Shown here: positions 33,257-41,201 of the stretch, piece by piece
How positions within the stretch are numbered: position 1 is the first letter of the stretch
Layout: the number at the start of each line of letters is the position of its first letter
Origin: Mycobacterium sp. shizuoka-1
Lineage (GTDB): Bacteria > Actinomycetota > Actinomycetes > Mycobacteriales > Mycobacteriaceae
Length of the DNA: 64,000 bases
NCBI RefSeq assembly: GCF_002723835.1
Contig: NZ_BEWG01000104.1
Location: 139,370-203,369 of the forward strand
Direction of reading: 5' to 3'
Position numbers and translations under genes: made by a program
The notes under the pieces: generated by a model
Seen by the model: only the letters and a program-made list of their open reading frames with translations
Told to the model about the DNA's origin: nothing
The model's database searches: none

Positions 33257-34549
33257 GTGTCGGCGTTGACCCCCGACCAGATCAGCGCGATCGACGCCGC
33301 GCACATCTGGCATCCGTACAGCACCATCGGCGCCGAGGCGCTGCCCCCGGTCGTCGCGGTCGGCGCCGACGGCGCGTGGCTGACCCTGGTCCGGGACGGC
33401 GTGCAGGTCCGCGCCCTGGACGCGATGGCGTCCTGGTGGACGGCCGTGCACGGGCACGGACACCCGGTGCTCGACGCGGCGATCAACCGGCAGCTGTCGG
33501 TGCTCAACCACGTCATGTTCGGCGGGCTGACCCATGAACCGGCCGCCCGGCTGGCGCAGCTGCTGGTCGACATCACCCCGCAGGGGCTGGACACCGTGTT
33601 CTTCTCGGATTCGGGTTCGGTGGCCGTCGAGGTCGCGGCGAAGATGGCGCTGCAGTACTGGCGCAGCACCGGCCGGTTCGGGAAGCGGCGGCTGATGACC
33701 TGGCGTGGCGGATATCACGGCGACACCTTCACCCCGATGAGCGTGTGCGATCCCGACGGCGGCATGCACTCGCTGTGGACCGACGTGCTGTTCCCTCAGG
33801 TCTTCGCGCCGCCTGTGCCCACCCACTACGACCCGGCCTATGTGGCGGCGTTCGAGGCCCAGCTGCGCGAGCATGCCGACGAGCTGGCGGCGGTGATCGT
33901 CGAACCGGTGGTACAGGGCGCCGGCGGTATGCGCTTCCACGACCCGCGCTATCTGAGCGATCTGCGGGCGATGTGCGACCGCGCCGACGTGCTGCTGATC
34001 TTCGACGAGATCGCCACCGGATTCGGCCGCACCGGCGAGCTGTTCGCCGCCGACCACGCCGGGGTCAGCCCGGACATCATGTGTGTGGGCAAGGCGCTGA
34101 CCGGCGGTTACGTGACGCTCGCGGCGACGTTGTGCACCCTGGAGATCGCCCGCACGATCAGCGGCAGCGACGCCGGCGCGCTCATGCACGGCCCGACCTT
34201 CATGGCCAACGCCCTGGCCTGCGCGGTGTCGGTGGCCTCGGTGGAACTGCTGCTCGGGCAGGACTGGCGCGGCCGGGTCGCCGAGATCGGCGCCGGGCTG
34301 GCCGGCGGATTGCAGCCGGCGCTGGCGCTGCCCGGCGTCGCCGACGTGCGGGTGTGCGGCGCGATCGGCGTGATCGAGATGGACGAGCCCGTCGACCTGG
34401 CGGTGGCCACCCCGGTGGCCCTGGACCACGGCGTCTGGCTGCGGCCGTTCCGCAACCTGATCTATGCGATGCCGCCGTTCGTCTGCACGCCCGAGGAGAT
34501 CGCCCAGATCACCTCCGCGATGGTCGCCGTCGCCCACGCGCTGTCCTGA
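33257..34549 (+). CDS. bioA: adenosylmethionine-8-amino-7-oxononanoate aminotransferase
   Basis: 430 residues. The N-terminal IWHPYST motif, MASWWTAVHGHGHP, SDSGSVAVEVAAKMALQYW and RGGYHGDTFTPMSVCDP identify BioA. The PLP lysine is in VGKALTGGY (K279). It makes 7,8-diaminopelargonate from KAPA, using S-adenosylmethionine as amino donor. Start is GTG 33257. The stop codon TGA (34547-34549) overlaps an ATG and lies inside the first of three 53-bp repeats that separate it from bioF. Confidence 0.97.
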   Translation: MSALTPDQISAIDAAHIWHPYSTIGAEALPPVVAVGADGAWLTLVRDGVQVRALDAMASWWTAVHGHGHPVLDAAINRQLSVLNHVMFGGLTHEPAARLAQLLVDITPQGLDTVFFSDSGSVAVEVAAKMALQYWRSTGRFGKRRLMTWRGGYHGDTFTPMSVCDPDGGMHSLWTDVLFPQVFAPPVPTHYDPAYVAAFEAQLREHADELAAVIVEPVVQGAGGMRFHDPRYLSDLRAMCDRADVLLIFDEIATGFGRTGELFAADHAGVSPDIMCVGKALTGGYVTLAATLCTLEIARTISGSDAGALMHGPTFMANALACAVSVASVELLLGQDWRGRVAEIGAGLAGGLQPALALPGVADVRVCGAIGVIEMDEPVDLAVATPVALDHGVWLRPFRNLIYAMPPFVCTPEEIAQITSAMVAVAHALS

Positions 34550-34704
34550 TGGCGCGACTCCTCACCCCTCGTTCCTCGGGGATCGTCGTCGCGCTGTGCT
34601 GATGGCGCAACTCCTCACCCCTCGTTCCTCGGGGATCGTCGTCGCGCTGTGCTGATGGCGCGCCTGGCCACCCCTCGTTCCTCGGGGATCGTCGTCGCGC
34701 TAAC
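34546..34704 (+). repeat. three 53-bp tandem repeats encoding coupled 17-residue mini-ORFs
   Basis: Units are 34546-34598, 34599-34651 and 34652-34704, differing at only a few bases. Each carries ATG and 17 sense codons ending in a TGA that overlaps the next ATG (TGATG). The peptides are MARLLTPRSSGIVVALC, MAQLLTPRSSGIVVALC and MARLATPRSSGIVVALT. The bioA stop (34547-34549) joins the first ATG in the same way. The last TGA (34706-34708) falls in the BioQ operator. Whether any peptide is made is unknown. Confidence 0.85.
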
Positions 34705-34718
34705 CTGAACGGTGTTCA
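34701..34718 (+). promoter_or_regulatory. bioF promoter and BioQ operator
   Basis: TAACCT (34701-34706) is a -10 candidate that runs directly into TGAAC-GGT-GTTCA (34706-34718), a perfect 5-bp palindrome. The same operator form occurs between bioQ and bioB. It matches the BioQ site known from Mycobacterium smegmatis as I recall it. Confidence 0.75.
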
Positions 34719-34735
34719 ATTACCAGGAGGAGCGC

Positions 34736-35881
34736 ATGACCCGGGTAGGTCTTTCACCGCTGGCCTGGCTCGACACCGTCGAGCAGCAGCGCACGCGGGC
34801 CGGTCTGCGCCGCTCGCTGCGCACCCGCCCGGCGGTGGCCACCGAGCTCGACCTGGCGTCCAACGACTACCTGGGCCTGTCCCAGCATCCCGCGGTCATC
34901 GACGGCGGAGTGGCCGCGCTGCGCACCTGGGGGGCGGGCTCCACCGGCTCCCGGCTGGTCACCGGCAACACCGAACTGCACGAGGAATTCGAGACAGCGC
35001 TGGCCGAATTCGTCGGCGCCGACGCCGCTTTGGTGTTCTCCTCCGGCTACACCGCCAACATCGGCGCGACGGTCGCGCTGTCCGGGCCTGGCTCGCTGGT
35101 GGTCTCCGACGCGCTTTCGCACGCCTCGCTGGTCGACGCCTGCCGACTGTCGCGGGCCCGCGTTGTGGTGACGCCGCACTGCGACGTCGACGCGGTGGAG
35201 GCCGCGCTGGCCGACCGCACCGAGGACCGCGCGCTGGTGATCACCGAGTCGGTGTTCAGCACCGACGGCGCGCTGGCGCCGCTGCGCCGGTTGCACGAGG
35301 TGTGCCGCCGCCACGGCGCGCTGCTGCTGGTCGACGAGGCGCACGGGCTCGGGGTGCGCGGCGTCGGTGGCCGTGGCCTGATCCACGAGGCCGGCCTGGC
35401 CGGCGCCCCGGACGTGATCATGACGACCACGATGTCCAAGTCGCTGGGCAGCCAGGGTGGTGCGGTGCTCGGCCCGGCCGCCGTGCGCGACCACCTGATC
35501 GACGCCGCCCGCACGATGATCTTCGACACCGGCCTGGCGCCTGCGCCGGTCGGTGCCGCCCTGGCCGCGCTGCGGGTGCTGGCGGCCGAGCCGGGCCGCG
35601 CGGGCGCCGTCATCGAGCGGGCCCGCCAGCTCGCCGCGATCTGCGACGTTCCCGAACAGCCGGAATCGGCGGTGGTGTCGGTCATCCTCGGCGATCCCGA
35701 GATCGCGGTGGCCGCCGCGGCCGCCTGCCTGGACGCCGGTGTGCGGGTGGGTTGTTTCCGGCCCCCGACCGTGCCCGCGGGCACTTCCCGGCTGCGGCTG
35801 ACCGCGCGGGCGTCGCTGACCGACGACGAGATGGACACCGCCCGAGGCGTGCTGACCACGGTCCTGGGTGCGCGGCGATGA
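34736..35881 (+). CDS. bioF: 8-amino-7-oxononanoate synthase
   Basis: 381 residues. LDLASNDYLGLSQHP, GSTGSRLVTGNTELHEEFE, VFSSGYTANIG and VDEAHGLGVRG are typical of the alpha-oxoamine synthase family. The PLP lysine is in TTMSKSLGSQGG (K235). It condenses pimeloyl thioester with alanine to KAPA. ATG 34736 has a perfect AGGAGG at 34725-34730. An upstream ATG at 34712 in frame is inside the operator and lacks an RBS. The end overlaps bioD (ATGA). Confidence 0.97.
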   Translation: MTRVGLSPLAWLDTVEQQRTRAGLRRSLRTRPAVATELDLASNDYLGLSQHPAVIDGGVAALRTWGAGSTGSRLVTGNTELHEEFETALAEFVGADAALVFSSGYTANIGATVALSGPGSLVVSDALSHASLVDACRLSRARVVVTPHCDVDAVEAALADRTEDRALVITESVFSTDGALAPLRRLHEVCRRHGALLLVDEAHGLGVRGVGGRGLIHEAGLAGAPDVIMTTTMSKSLGSQGGAVLGPAAVRDHLIDAARTMIFDTGLAPAPVGAALAALRVLAAEPGRAGAVIERARQLAAICDVPEQPESAVVSVILGDPEIAVAAAAACLDAGVRVGCFRPPTVPAGTSRLRLTARASLTDDEMDTARGVLTTVLGARR

Positions 35882-36555
35882 GCGTCCTGGTCATCACCGG
35901 AACCGGAACCGGTGTCGGAAAGACCGTCGCGACCGCGGCGCTGGCCTGCCACGCCAGGGTCGCCGAGCGTGATGTCGCGGTCTGCAAACCGGTACAGACC
36001 GGCACCGCGGGCGGCGACGACGATCTCGCCGAGGTCGGCCGGCTCTCGGGGGTCACCGAACTGGTCGGAGTGGCCCGCTACCCCGAGCCGCTGGCGCCGG
36101 TGGCCGCCGCCGAGCAGGCCGGGCTGCCGCTGCCCACCGCCGACGAGCTGCTGAGCGCCATCCGCGCGGTGGACCGGCCCGGCCGGCTCACCCTGGTCGA
36201 AGGGGCGGGCGGGCTGTTGGTGGAACTGGCCGCCGGGGGAGCGACGCTGCGCGATCTGGCGGTGGAGCTGTCCGCGCCCGTGCTGGTCGTCGTCGAGCCC
36301 GGTCTGGGGACTCTCAACCACACCGCGCTGACCCTGGAAGGCCTTGCCGCCAAGGGGCTTTCGTGTGCCGGCCTGGTCATCGGGTCGTGGCCGGCGCAGC
36401 CCGGCGCGGCGGAGAAGTCCAACCGCGACGCGCTGGCCAGGCTGGCCCCGGTCCGCGCGGCGCTGCCCACCGGGGTGGCCGCGGTGTCGCCGAAGGACTT
36501 CGCCTTGTTGAGTGCTCGCGCGTTCGACCCGGACTGGGTCGCTGGACTGGTCTGA
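35878..36555 (+). CDS. bioD: dethiobiotin synthetase
   Basis: 225 residues. The P-loop GTGTGVGKT is at residues 8-16, followed by CKPVQTG (substrate lysine region) and VEGAGGLLVEL. It closes the ureido ring of dethiobiotin with CO2 and ATP. ATG 35878 overlaps the bioF stop, and the small 2'-5' ligase-like gene follows after 2 nt, so bioF-bioD-ligase form one transcription unit. Confidence 0.97.
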   Translation: MSVLVITGTGTGVGKTVATAALACHARVAERDVAVCKPVQTGTAGGDDDLAEVGRLSGVTELVGVARYPEPLAPVAAAEQAGLPLPTADELLSAIRAVDRPGRLTLVEGAGGLLVELAAGGATLRDLAVELSAPVLVVVEPGLGTLNHTALTLEGLAAKGLSCAGLVIGSWPAQPGAAEKSNRDALARLAPVRAALPTGVAAVSPKDFALLSARAFDPDWVAGLV

Positions 36556-36557
36556 GC

Positions 36558-37079
36558 ATGGCGCACTCGATCGAGTTGCTGCTCGACGAACGCGCCGACA
36601 CTGCCGTCCGCGAGCTCTGGCAGGCGCTGGCCGAGGCCGGTCTGCCGAGCCAACAGAACGTCGCCTCGGCGACCAACCGTCCGCACGTCACACTGATCGC
36701 CGCCGAGCGGATCGCCGAGGAGGTGGACGCCGGCCTCGCGGAGTTGGCCGGGCTCTTCCCGCTGCCTGCCACGCTGGGGGCGCCGCTGCTGTTCGGCGGC
36801 ACCCGGCTCATAATGGCCAGGCTGGTGGTCCCGTCGGACGCACTGTTGGCCCTGCACCGCCGGGTTTACGAGACCTGCGGACCGTTCGTCTCAGGGCTGT
36901 TCCCGCACAGCCGGCCCGGTCACTGGACGCCGCACGTCACGCTCGGCCGCCGGTTCACCGAGACCCAGGTGGGCGATGCGGTCGGATCGGTGCACGGGCT
37001 TGCCGCCGACATCGGGGCGAGCATCGTCGGGCTGCGCCGCTGGGACGGTGACGCCAAGCGCGAGTACCGAATCAGTTAA
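36558..37079 (+). CDS. 2'-5' RNA ligase-like (2H phosphoesterase) protein
   Basis: 173 residues. The two HxT motifs of the 2H phosphoesterase superfamily are present: RPHVTLIA (H43, T45) and TPHVTLGR (H126, T128), spaced as in LigT/ThpR-like proteins. They act on 2',3'-cyclic phosphate ends or related nucleotides; the natural substrate here is unknown. It starts at ATG 36558, 2 nt after bioD, and converges on the YjbR-like gene with an 8-nt overlap. Confidence 0.85.
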   Translation: MAHSIELLLDERADTAVRELWQALAEAGLPSQQNVASATNRPHVTLIAAERIAEEVDAGLAELAGLFPLPATLGAPLLFGGTRLIMARLVVPSDALLALHRRVYETCGPFVSGLFPHSRPGHWTPHVTLGRRFTETQVGDAVGSVHGLAADIGASIVGLRRWDGDAKREYRIS

Positions 37080-37407
37080 TCTGCGCCGCAACGCTTTTCG
37101 GCACACACATCTTCCAGCCGTCGATCACCAATTCGCGGACTTCGTCGAGATCGACGGCGTCCAGGCGGACATGAATCCAGTTGTAGCGCAGGTCGGATGT
37201 GCGCGGCAGCGCGAATTTCTCGGGCTCGGCGGCCACCATCGCGTCGCGCTCCTCCTTGGGAAACCCGACCCCCATCACCGTCTCGTCGCGGGAGAACGCC
37301 AAAAACACCAGCCGGCCGGCGCGAAACGTGATGCGGTCACGCACGACCGTCTCGTAAGCCCGCGGCAACGCCAGCGCGATCGGCCGCACCTGCTCGACGG
37401 TGATCAC
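37072..37407 (-). CDS. MmcQ/YjbR-family protein
   Basis: 111 residues. VEQVRPIALALPRAYETVVRDRITFRAGRLVFLAFSRDE and the late WIHVRLDAVDLDEVRELVIDGWKMCVPK match the MmcQ/YjbR double-wing fold. These small proteins are often called DNA-binding, but the function is not settled. GTG 37407 overlaps the bioQ stop by 4 nt (GTGA), so it is the second gene of the bioQ unit and may respond to biotin. There is no clear mechanistic link. Confidence 0.82.
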   Translation of the reverse strand: MITVEQVRPIALALPRAYETVVRDRITFRAGRLVFLAFSRDETVMGVGFPKEERDAMVAAEPEKFALPRTSDLRYNWIHVRLDAVDLDEVRELVIDGWKMCVPKSVAAQIN

Positions 37408-37982
37408 ACCGGCGCGGCCTGCTGCGCGGCGATCCCGTCCAGCAGCAGCTGGACCCCGAAGTCGAACCGGCGGCTGGGATCGGCGCCGAGCGCCGACTGC
37501 GCGTCGGGCAGTTCGGCGCCGGCCGCGTCCCACTGCATCCGGGATTGCTCGTCGGCGGTGAAGCCCAGCACGTAATAGAGGACGGTGCGCGCCGCGATCG
37601 CGGCGTGTTCGCCGCCGACCCCCGCGGTGGCGGCGGCATCGGTCAACCAGTCCAGGATCCGGGCCATCGCCTCGGACTGACCGGCGGCGAAACTGGCCGA
37701 CGCCAGTTCCGCACCGTCGGTGTGCGACAGCAGAGCGTCGCGAAGCCGTCCGCAGATCGTGGCCGTGCGCACCCGCCACGGGGCGGACAGGTCGCCGACC
37801 GAGGCCAGGATCTGGTCGGTGACCGCGCCGAGTAGCTCCTGCTTGCTGGCGAAGTGCCAGTACAGCGCGCCGGGTGTGACGGCGAGCTCGCGGGCCAGCC
37901 GGCGCATGGTCAGATCGGCGATCCCGTGGTCGTCCAGGATTGCGGCCGCCTTGGCGACCACGTCCCGTTTGTGGAGCTGCAC
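37404..37982 (-). CDS. bioQ: TetR-family biotin repressor BioQ
   Basis: 192 residues. N-terminal HTH DVVAKAAAILDDHGIADLTMRRLARELAVTPGALYWHFASKQELLGAV and a TetR C-terminal domain of the TetR_C type. It is divergent from bioB with the palindrome TGAAC-ACT-GTTCA in the shared promoter. The same palindrome sits before bioF, which matches what is known of BioQ in M. smegmatis. It starts at GTG 37982, 6 nt behind a TAGGCT -10 on the minus strand (37994-37989), so it is probably leaderless and autoregulated. Confidence 0.9.
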   Translation of the reverse strand: MQLHKRDVVAKAAAILDDHGIADLTMRRLARELAVTPGALYWHFASKQELLGAVTDQILASVGDLSAPWRVRTATICGRLRDALLSHTDGAELASASFAAGQSEAMARILDWLTDAAATAGVGGEHAAIAARTVLYYVLGFTADEQSRMQWDAAGAELPDAQSALGADPSRRFDFGVQLLLDGIAAQQAAPV

Positions 37983-37987
37983 CCCGG

Positions 37988-38010
37988 TAGCCTAGCCTGA
38001 ACACTGTTCA
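37988..38010. promoter_or_regulatory. divergent bioQ/bioB promoter and operator
   Basis: TGAAC (37998-38002), ACT, GTTCA (38006-38010) is a perfect palindrome of the same form as at 34706-34718. Minus-strand TAGGCT (37994-37989) serves bioQ, and plus-strand TAGCCT (37988-37993 or 37993-37998) serves bioB. One bound dimer would block both. Confidence 0.78.
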
Positions 38011-38038
38011 AGTTGGCGAACGCAGGAGGACGAACCAG

Positions 38039-39046
38039 GTGACGCAGGCAGCGGTGGATGTGTTGGCACTGGCGCGTGAGCAGGTGCTCGAGCGCGGCGA
38101 GGGGTTGTCCCGCGATCAGGTGCTCGAAGTCCTGCAGCTGCCCGACGAGCGGCTCGAAGAGCTGCTGGCGCTCGCTCACGACGTCCGGATGCGCTGGTGT
38201 GGTCCCGAGGTCGAGGTCGAGGGCATCATCAGCCTGAAAACCGGTGGCTGCCCGGAGGATTGCCACTTCTGCTCGCAGTCGGGCCTGTTCGCCTCCCCGG
38301 TACGCAGCGCCTGGCTGGACATCCCGAGTCTGGTCGAGGCGGCCAAGCAGACCGCCAAGTCCGGCGCCACCGAGTTCTGCATCGTGGCCGCGGTGCGCGG
38401 ACCCGACGAGCGGCTGCTGGCTCAGGTGGCCGCCGGTATCGAGGCCATCCGCAACGAGGTCGAGATCCACATCGCCTGCTCGCTGGGCATGCTCACCCAG
38501 GACCAGGTGGACCGCCTGGCCGAGATGGGCGTCCACCGCTACAACCACAACCTCGAGACCGCGCAGTCGTTCTTCCCGAACGTGGTGACCACCCACACCT
38601 GGGAGGAGCGTTGGGAAACGCTGGAGATGGTGCGCAAGGCCGGCATGGAGGTGTGCTGTGGCGGCATCCTCGGCATGGGGGAGACGCTCGAGCAGCGCGC
38701 CGAATTCGCCGCCAACCTGGCCGAACTCGATCCGCATGAGGTGCCGCTGAACTTCCTGAACCCGCGGCCGGGCACGCCGTTCGGCGATCTGGAGGTGCTG
38801 CCGGCCGCCGAGGCGCTCAAGGCCGTCGCCGCGTTCCGGCTGGCGCTGCCGCGCACGATGCTGCGGTTCGCCGGGGGTCGCGAGATCACTCTCGGCGACC
38901 TGGGCGCCAAGCAGGGCATCCTGGGTGGCATCAACGCCGTGATCGTCGGCAACTACCTGACCACGCTGGGTCGGCCGGCCGAGGCGGACCTGGAGCTGCT
39001 GGAGGATCTGCAGATGCCGATCAAGGCCCTGAACGCCAGCCTGTAA
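38039..39046 (+). CDS. bioB: biotin synthase
   Basis: 335 residues. Radical-SAM CxxxCxxC motif at C71, C75 and C78 (KTGGCPEDCHFCSQS). Further motifs include GATEFCIVAAVRGP, YNHNLET and NPRPGTPFGD. It inserts sulfur into dethiobiotin, using a 4Fe-4S cluster and an auxiliary 2Fe-2S cluster. GTG 38039 follows an AGGAGG at about 38022-38028. The operator at 37998-38010 lies upstream. bsaP follows after 2 nt. Confidence 0.98.
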   Translation: MTQAAVDVLALAREQVLERGEGLSRDQVLEVLQLPDERLEELLALAHDVRMRWCGPEVEVEGIISLKTGGCPEDCHFCSQSGLFASPVRSAWLDIPSLVEAAKQTAKSGATEFCIVAAVRGPDERLLAQVAAGIEAIRNEVEIHIACSLGMLTQDQVDRLAEMGVHRYNHNLETAQSFFPNVVTTHTWEERWETLEMVRKAGMEVCCGGILGMGETLEQRAEFAANLAELDPHEVPLNFLNPRPGTPFGDLEVLPAAEALKAVAAFRLALPRTMLRFAGGREITLGDLGAKQGILGGINAVIVGNYLTTLGRPAEADLELLEDLQMPIKALNASL

Positions 39047-39048
39047 TC

Positions 39049-39279
39049 GTGGTGGTCGAACAGCTGCCCGCGCCGGTCGGGGCCGGGGTCTACAACGTCT
39101 ACACCGGCGGCCCGGCCGGCAGTGTGGTGCCCACCGCGGCCCAGCTCGGGTTGGAGCCGCCGCGGTACTGCGCCGAATGCGGACGGCGGATGGTGGTTCA
39201 GGTGCGGCCGGACGGCTGGTGGGCCAAATGCGCGCGGCACGGCCGGGTGGACTCCCACGACCTCGAGGCGCAGCGATGA
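39049..39279 (+). CDS. bsaP: biotin synthase auxiliary protein
   Basis: 76 residues with a small zinc-ribbon-like arrangement: C41, C44, C61 and H64 (RYCAECGRRM...KCARHG). Its place directly after bioB and its sequence match the actinobacterial BsaP (Rv1590-like), reported to be needed for BioB activity, probably through iron-sulfur or sulfur supply. GTG 39049 follows the bioB stop by 2 nt. The last bases overlap the next gene (ATGA). Confidence 0.85.
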   Translation: MVVEQLPAPVGAGVYNVYTGGPAGSVVPTAAQLGLEPPRYCAECGRRMVVQVRPDGWWAKCARHGRVDSHDLEAQR

Positions 39280-39827
39280 GCGCACGCCCGGCGGCCGTGG
39301 TGGTCGTCGGCCTCACGCTGGCGGGTGCGCTGGTCGGCGTGCTGTGGTCGTGGATTGCGCCGCCCGCGCACGGGGTGATCGCACTGACCCGGTCCGGCCA
39401 GCGGGTACAGACCTACCTCGGTAGCGAGTCCGACCACCTGTTCGTGGCGGCGGCGATGCTGATCGGGTTGCTCACGTCGATGGCGATCGTGGCGGCCGTG
39501 CTGGTGTGGCAGTGGCGGTCGCGCCGTGGACCGCTGATGGCGACCGCGCTGTGGGTGGGTCTGGTGGCCGCCACCGCCGCGGCGGCGGGAGTCGGTGCGG
39601 CACTGGTGAGTTGGCATTACGGTCCGGTGCCGTTCGACACGGCGCCGGTGACCCCGGAGAACCGGGTCTTCTATTACTCCGAGGCGCCGCCGGTGTTCTT
39701 CGCCCACGGCACCTGGCAGGTGGCGACCACGTTGTTGTTCCCGGCCGCGGTCGCCGCGCTGACTTACGCGCTGATGGCGGTGGCCACACCGCGTGACGAT
39801 CTCGGTGTGACGGCCGCGACGGCCTAG
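39276..39827 (+). CDS. DUF2567 membrane protein
   Basis: 183 residues with four hydrophobic helices (about 7-28, 49-70, 80-103, 147-166) and an extracytoplasmic loop around SWHYGPVPFDTAPVTPENRVFYYSEAPPVFF. It matches the mycobacterial DUF2567 family (Rv1591-like), which sits after bioB-bsaP. ATG 39276 overlaps the bsaP stop, so it is cotranscribed with the biotin genes. Function unknown; the converging lipase gene overlaps by 4 nt. Confidence 0.82.
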   Translation: MSARPAAVVVVGLTLAGALVGVLWSWIAPPAHGVIALTRSGQRVQTYLGSESDHLFVAAAMLIGLLTSMAIVAAVLVWQWRSRRGPLMATALWVGLVAATAAAAGVGAALVSWHYGPVPFDTAPVTPENRVFYYSEAPPVFFAHGTWQVATTLLFPAAVAALTYALMAVATPRDDLGVTAATA

Positions 39828-41158
39828 AGCGGCCGGAACGGCACCCGGCCGCCGGACATCACCCGGGCGACGATTCCGCCGAGGCGCCACATGCCGGCGT
39901 AGGTCATCGGATTGAGCAGCGTCGGCCACTTCGTGCGCACGATGTGCTCGTCGATCGGGCGGCCGTTGAAGCGATCGGTCAGCCACCGCAACGTCATCGG
40001 CGCCGACATCGGGTGCAGCAGCATGTGCTCACTGAACATGTCGCGGTGGTAGGTCACCTGCGCCCCGCCCGCCGAGTACGTGTGCACCAGATCGTCGATG
40101 TCGTCGACGGCGATCACGGAGTCGTGCACCGCCTGCACGATCAGCACCGGCAGGTCGGGCACCGCCTTGCCGAGCTTGATGTTGTCGAAGACGTACTGCA
40201 CCTCGGCGGAGGCCAGGATCTCCTCCAGCGGCGGGTGTACCAGGTCGTCCATGTCGGTGCGGAACATCCGGATGACCGCTTCGGCCGTCGTCATGCTCTC
40301 GAGCCGGCGCAGCAGGGCCAAGCCGTCCTCGGTGGCGTTCTGCTCGATGACGCGGTTGAGGTCGGGGTAGGTCTTGGCCAGCGCGGACACCACCAGTGCG
40401 GGCAGCGCGGCCAGATAGGAGCCGTTGAGCCTGCGGAACGTGTGGCCCAGATCGCCGACCGGTGAACCGAGCACGGCGCCGACGATGTTGAGTTCGGGCG
40501 CGTAGTCCTCGTGCACCTCGGCCGCCCACGCGCTTGCCAGGCCGCCACCGGAGTAGCCCCACAGCCCGATCTGGCTGTCCGCGGCGAGGCCGAAACGCTC
40601 GAAGCCGAGTGCGGCCCGCAACCCGTCGAGCACGGCATAGCCGGGTTCGTAGGGGGCGCCCCAGATCCCGCGCGGACCCTCGTGGTCGGGCACCGACACC
40701 ACCCAGCCCTCGGCCAGCGCGGCCGCGACCAGCAGGTATTCCAGCTGGGGGAGGGATCCGACGGCCTTGGCGCGCCGGCGCATCGCGTAGGACGGGAAGC
40801 ATCGCGAGGCCACCGCGTCGATCGCGCATTGGTAGGACACCACGTTGCGGACCTGGTCGGGGGTGTGGCCGGTGGGGACGAGCACCGTGGTGACGGTGGC
40901 CTGGGGCAGTCCGTCGTGGTCGGTGGTGCGGTACAGCAGCTGGGTGGCGCGCACCCGTTGCGGGATCAGCCCGAGAAAGCCCAGCTCGACGTCGCGCGAA
41001 CGCAGCACGGTGCCCGGTTCGGCATGCTCGAAGCCCTGGGGCGGGTGATAGAACGGGTCCTCGGTCGGCAGCAGGGGATGCGCGCCGCGCTCGAGCTCCT
41101 CGTGCGGGGCGCGGCCGGTCCATTCGGGGCTCGGGGCCCCGGCACCAACCGGATACAT
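39824..41158 (-). CDS. secretory-lipase-family alpha/beta hydrolase
   Basis: 444 residues. The nucleophile elbow is GLWGYSGGGLASAW. The acid lies in VQAVHDSVIAVDDIDDL, and the catalytic His is probably in FSEHMLLHPM. The family is the LIP (triacylglycerol lipase, Rv1592c-like) group. No clear signal peptide follows the start, although relatives are described as wall- or membrane-linked. ATG 41158 is preceded by a TAAGGT -10 candidate (41176-41171) inside an 8-bp palindrome. The lipid substrate is not known. Confidence 0.85.
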   Translation of the reverse strand: MYPVGAGAPSPEWTGRAPHEELERGAHPLLPTEDPFYHPPQGFEHAEPGTVLRSRDVELGFLGLIPQRVRATQLLYRTTDHDGLPQATVTTVLVPTGHTPDQVRNVVSYQCAIDAVASRCFPSYAMRRRAKAVGSLPQLEYLLVAAALAEGWVVSVPDHEGPRGIWGAPYEPGYAVLDGLRAALGFERFGLAADSQIGLWGYSGGGLASAWAAEVHEDYAPELNIVGAVLGSPVGDLGHTFRRLNGSYLAALPALVVSALAKTYPDLNRVIEQNATEDGLALLRRLESMTTAEAVIRMFRTDMDDLVHPPLEEILASAEVQYVFDNIKLGKAVPDLPVLIVQAVHDSVIAVDDIDDLVHTYSAGGAQVTYHRDMFSEHMLLHPMSAPMTLRWLTDRFNGRPIDEHIVRTKWPTLLNPMTYAGMWRLGGIVARVMSGGRVPFRPL

Positions 41159-41163
41159 CCTGA

Positions 41164-41182
41164 CCTTCTTACCTTAAGAAGG
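41164..41182. promoter_or_regulatory. palindrome at the lipase promoter
   Basis: CCTTCTTA (41164-41171), CCT, TAAGAAGG (41175-41182) is a perfect 8-bp inverted repeat. The minus-strand TAAGGT (41176-41171) within it is a good -10 for the lipase gene. It looks like an operator. A terminator for nrtR is less likely because no U-run follows. Confidence 0.5.
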
Positions 41183-41201
41183 GTCTAAGAATCCAGTCGA
41201 C

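Noticed and set aside
34546..34704. CRISPR array
   Set aside because: Repeats are directly adjacent with no unique spacers and each reads as a short coding frame.
34712..34735. Upstream ATG 34712 as the bioF start
   Set aside because: It lies inside the BioQ operator without a ribosome-binding site, whereas ATG 34736 has a perfect AGGAGG.
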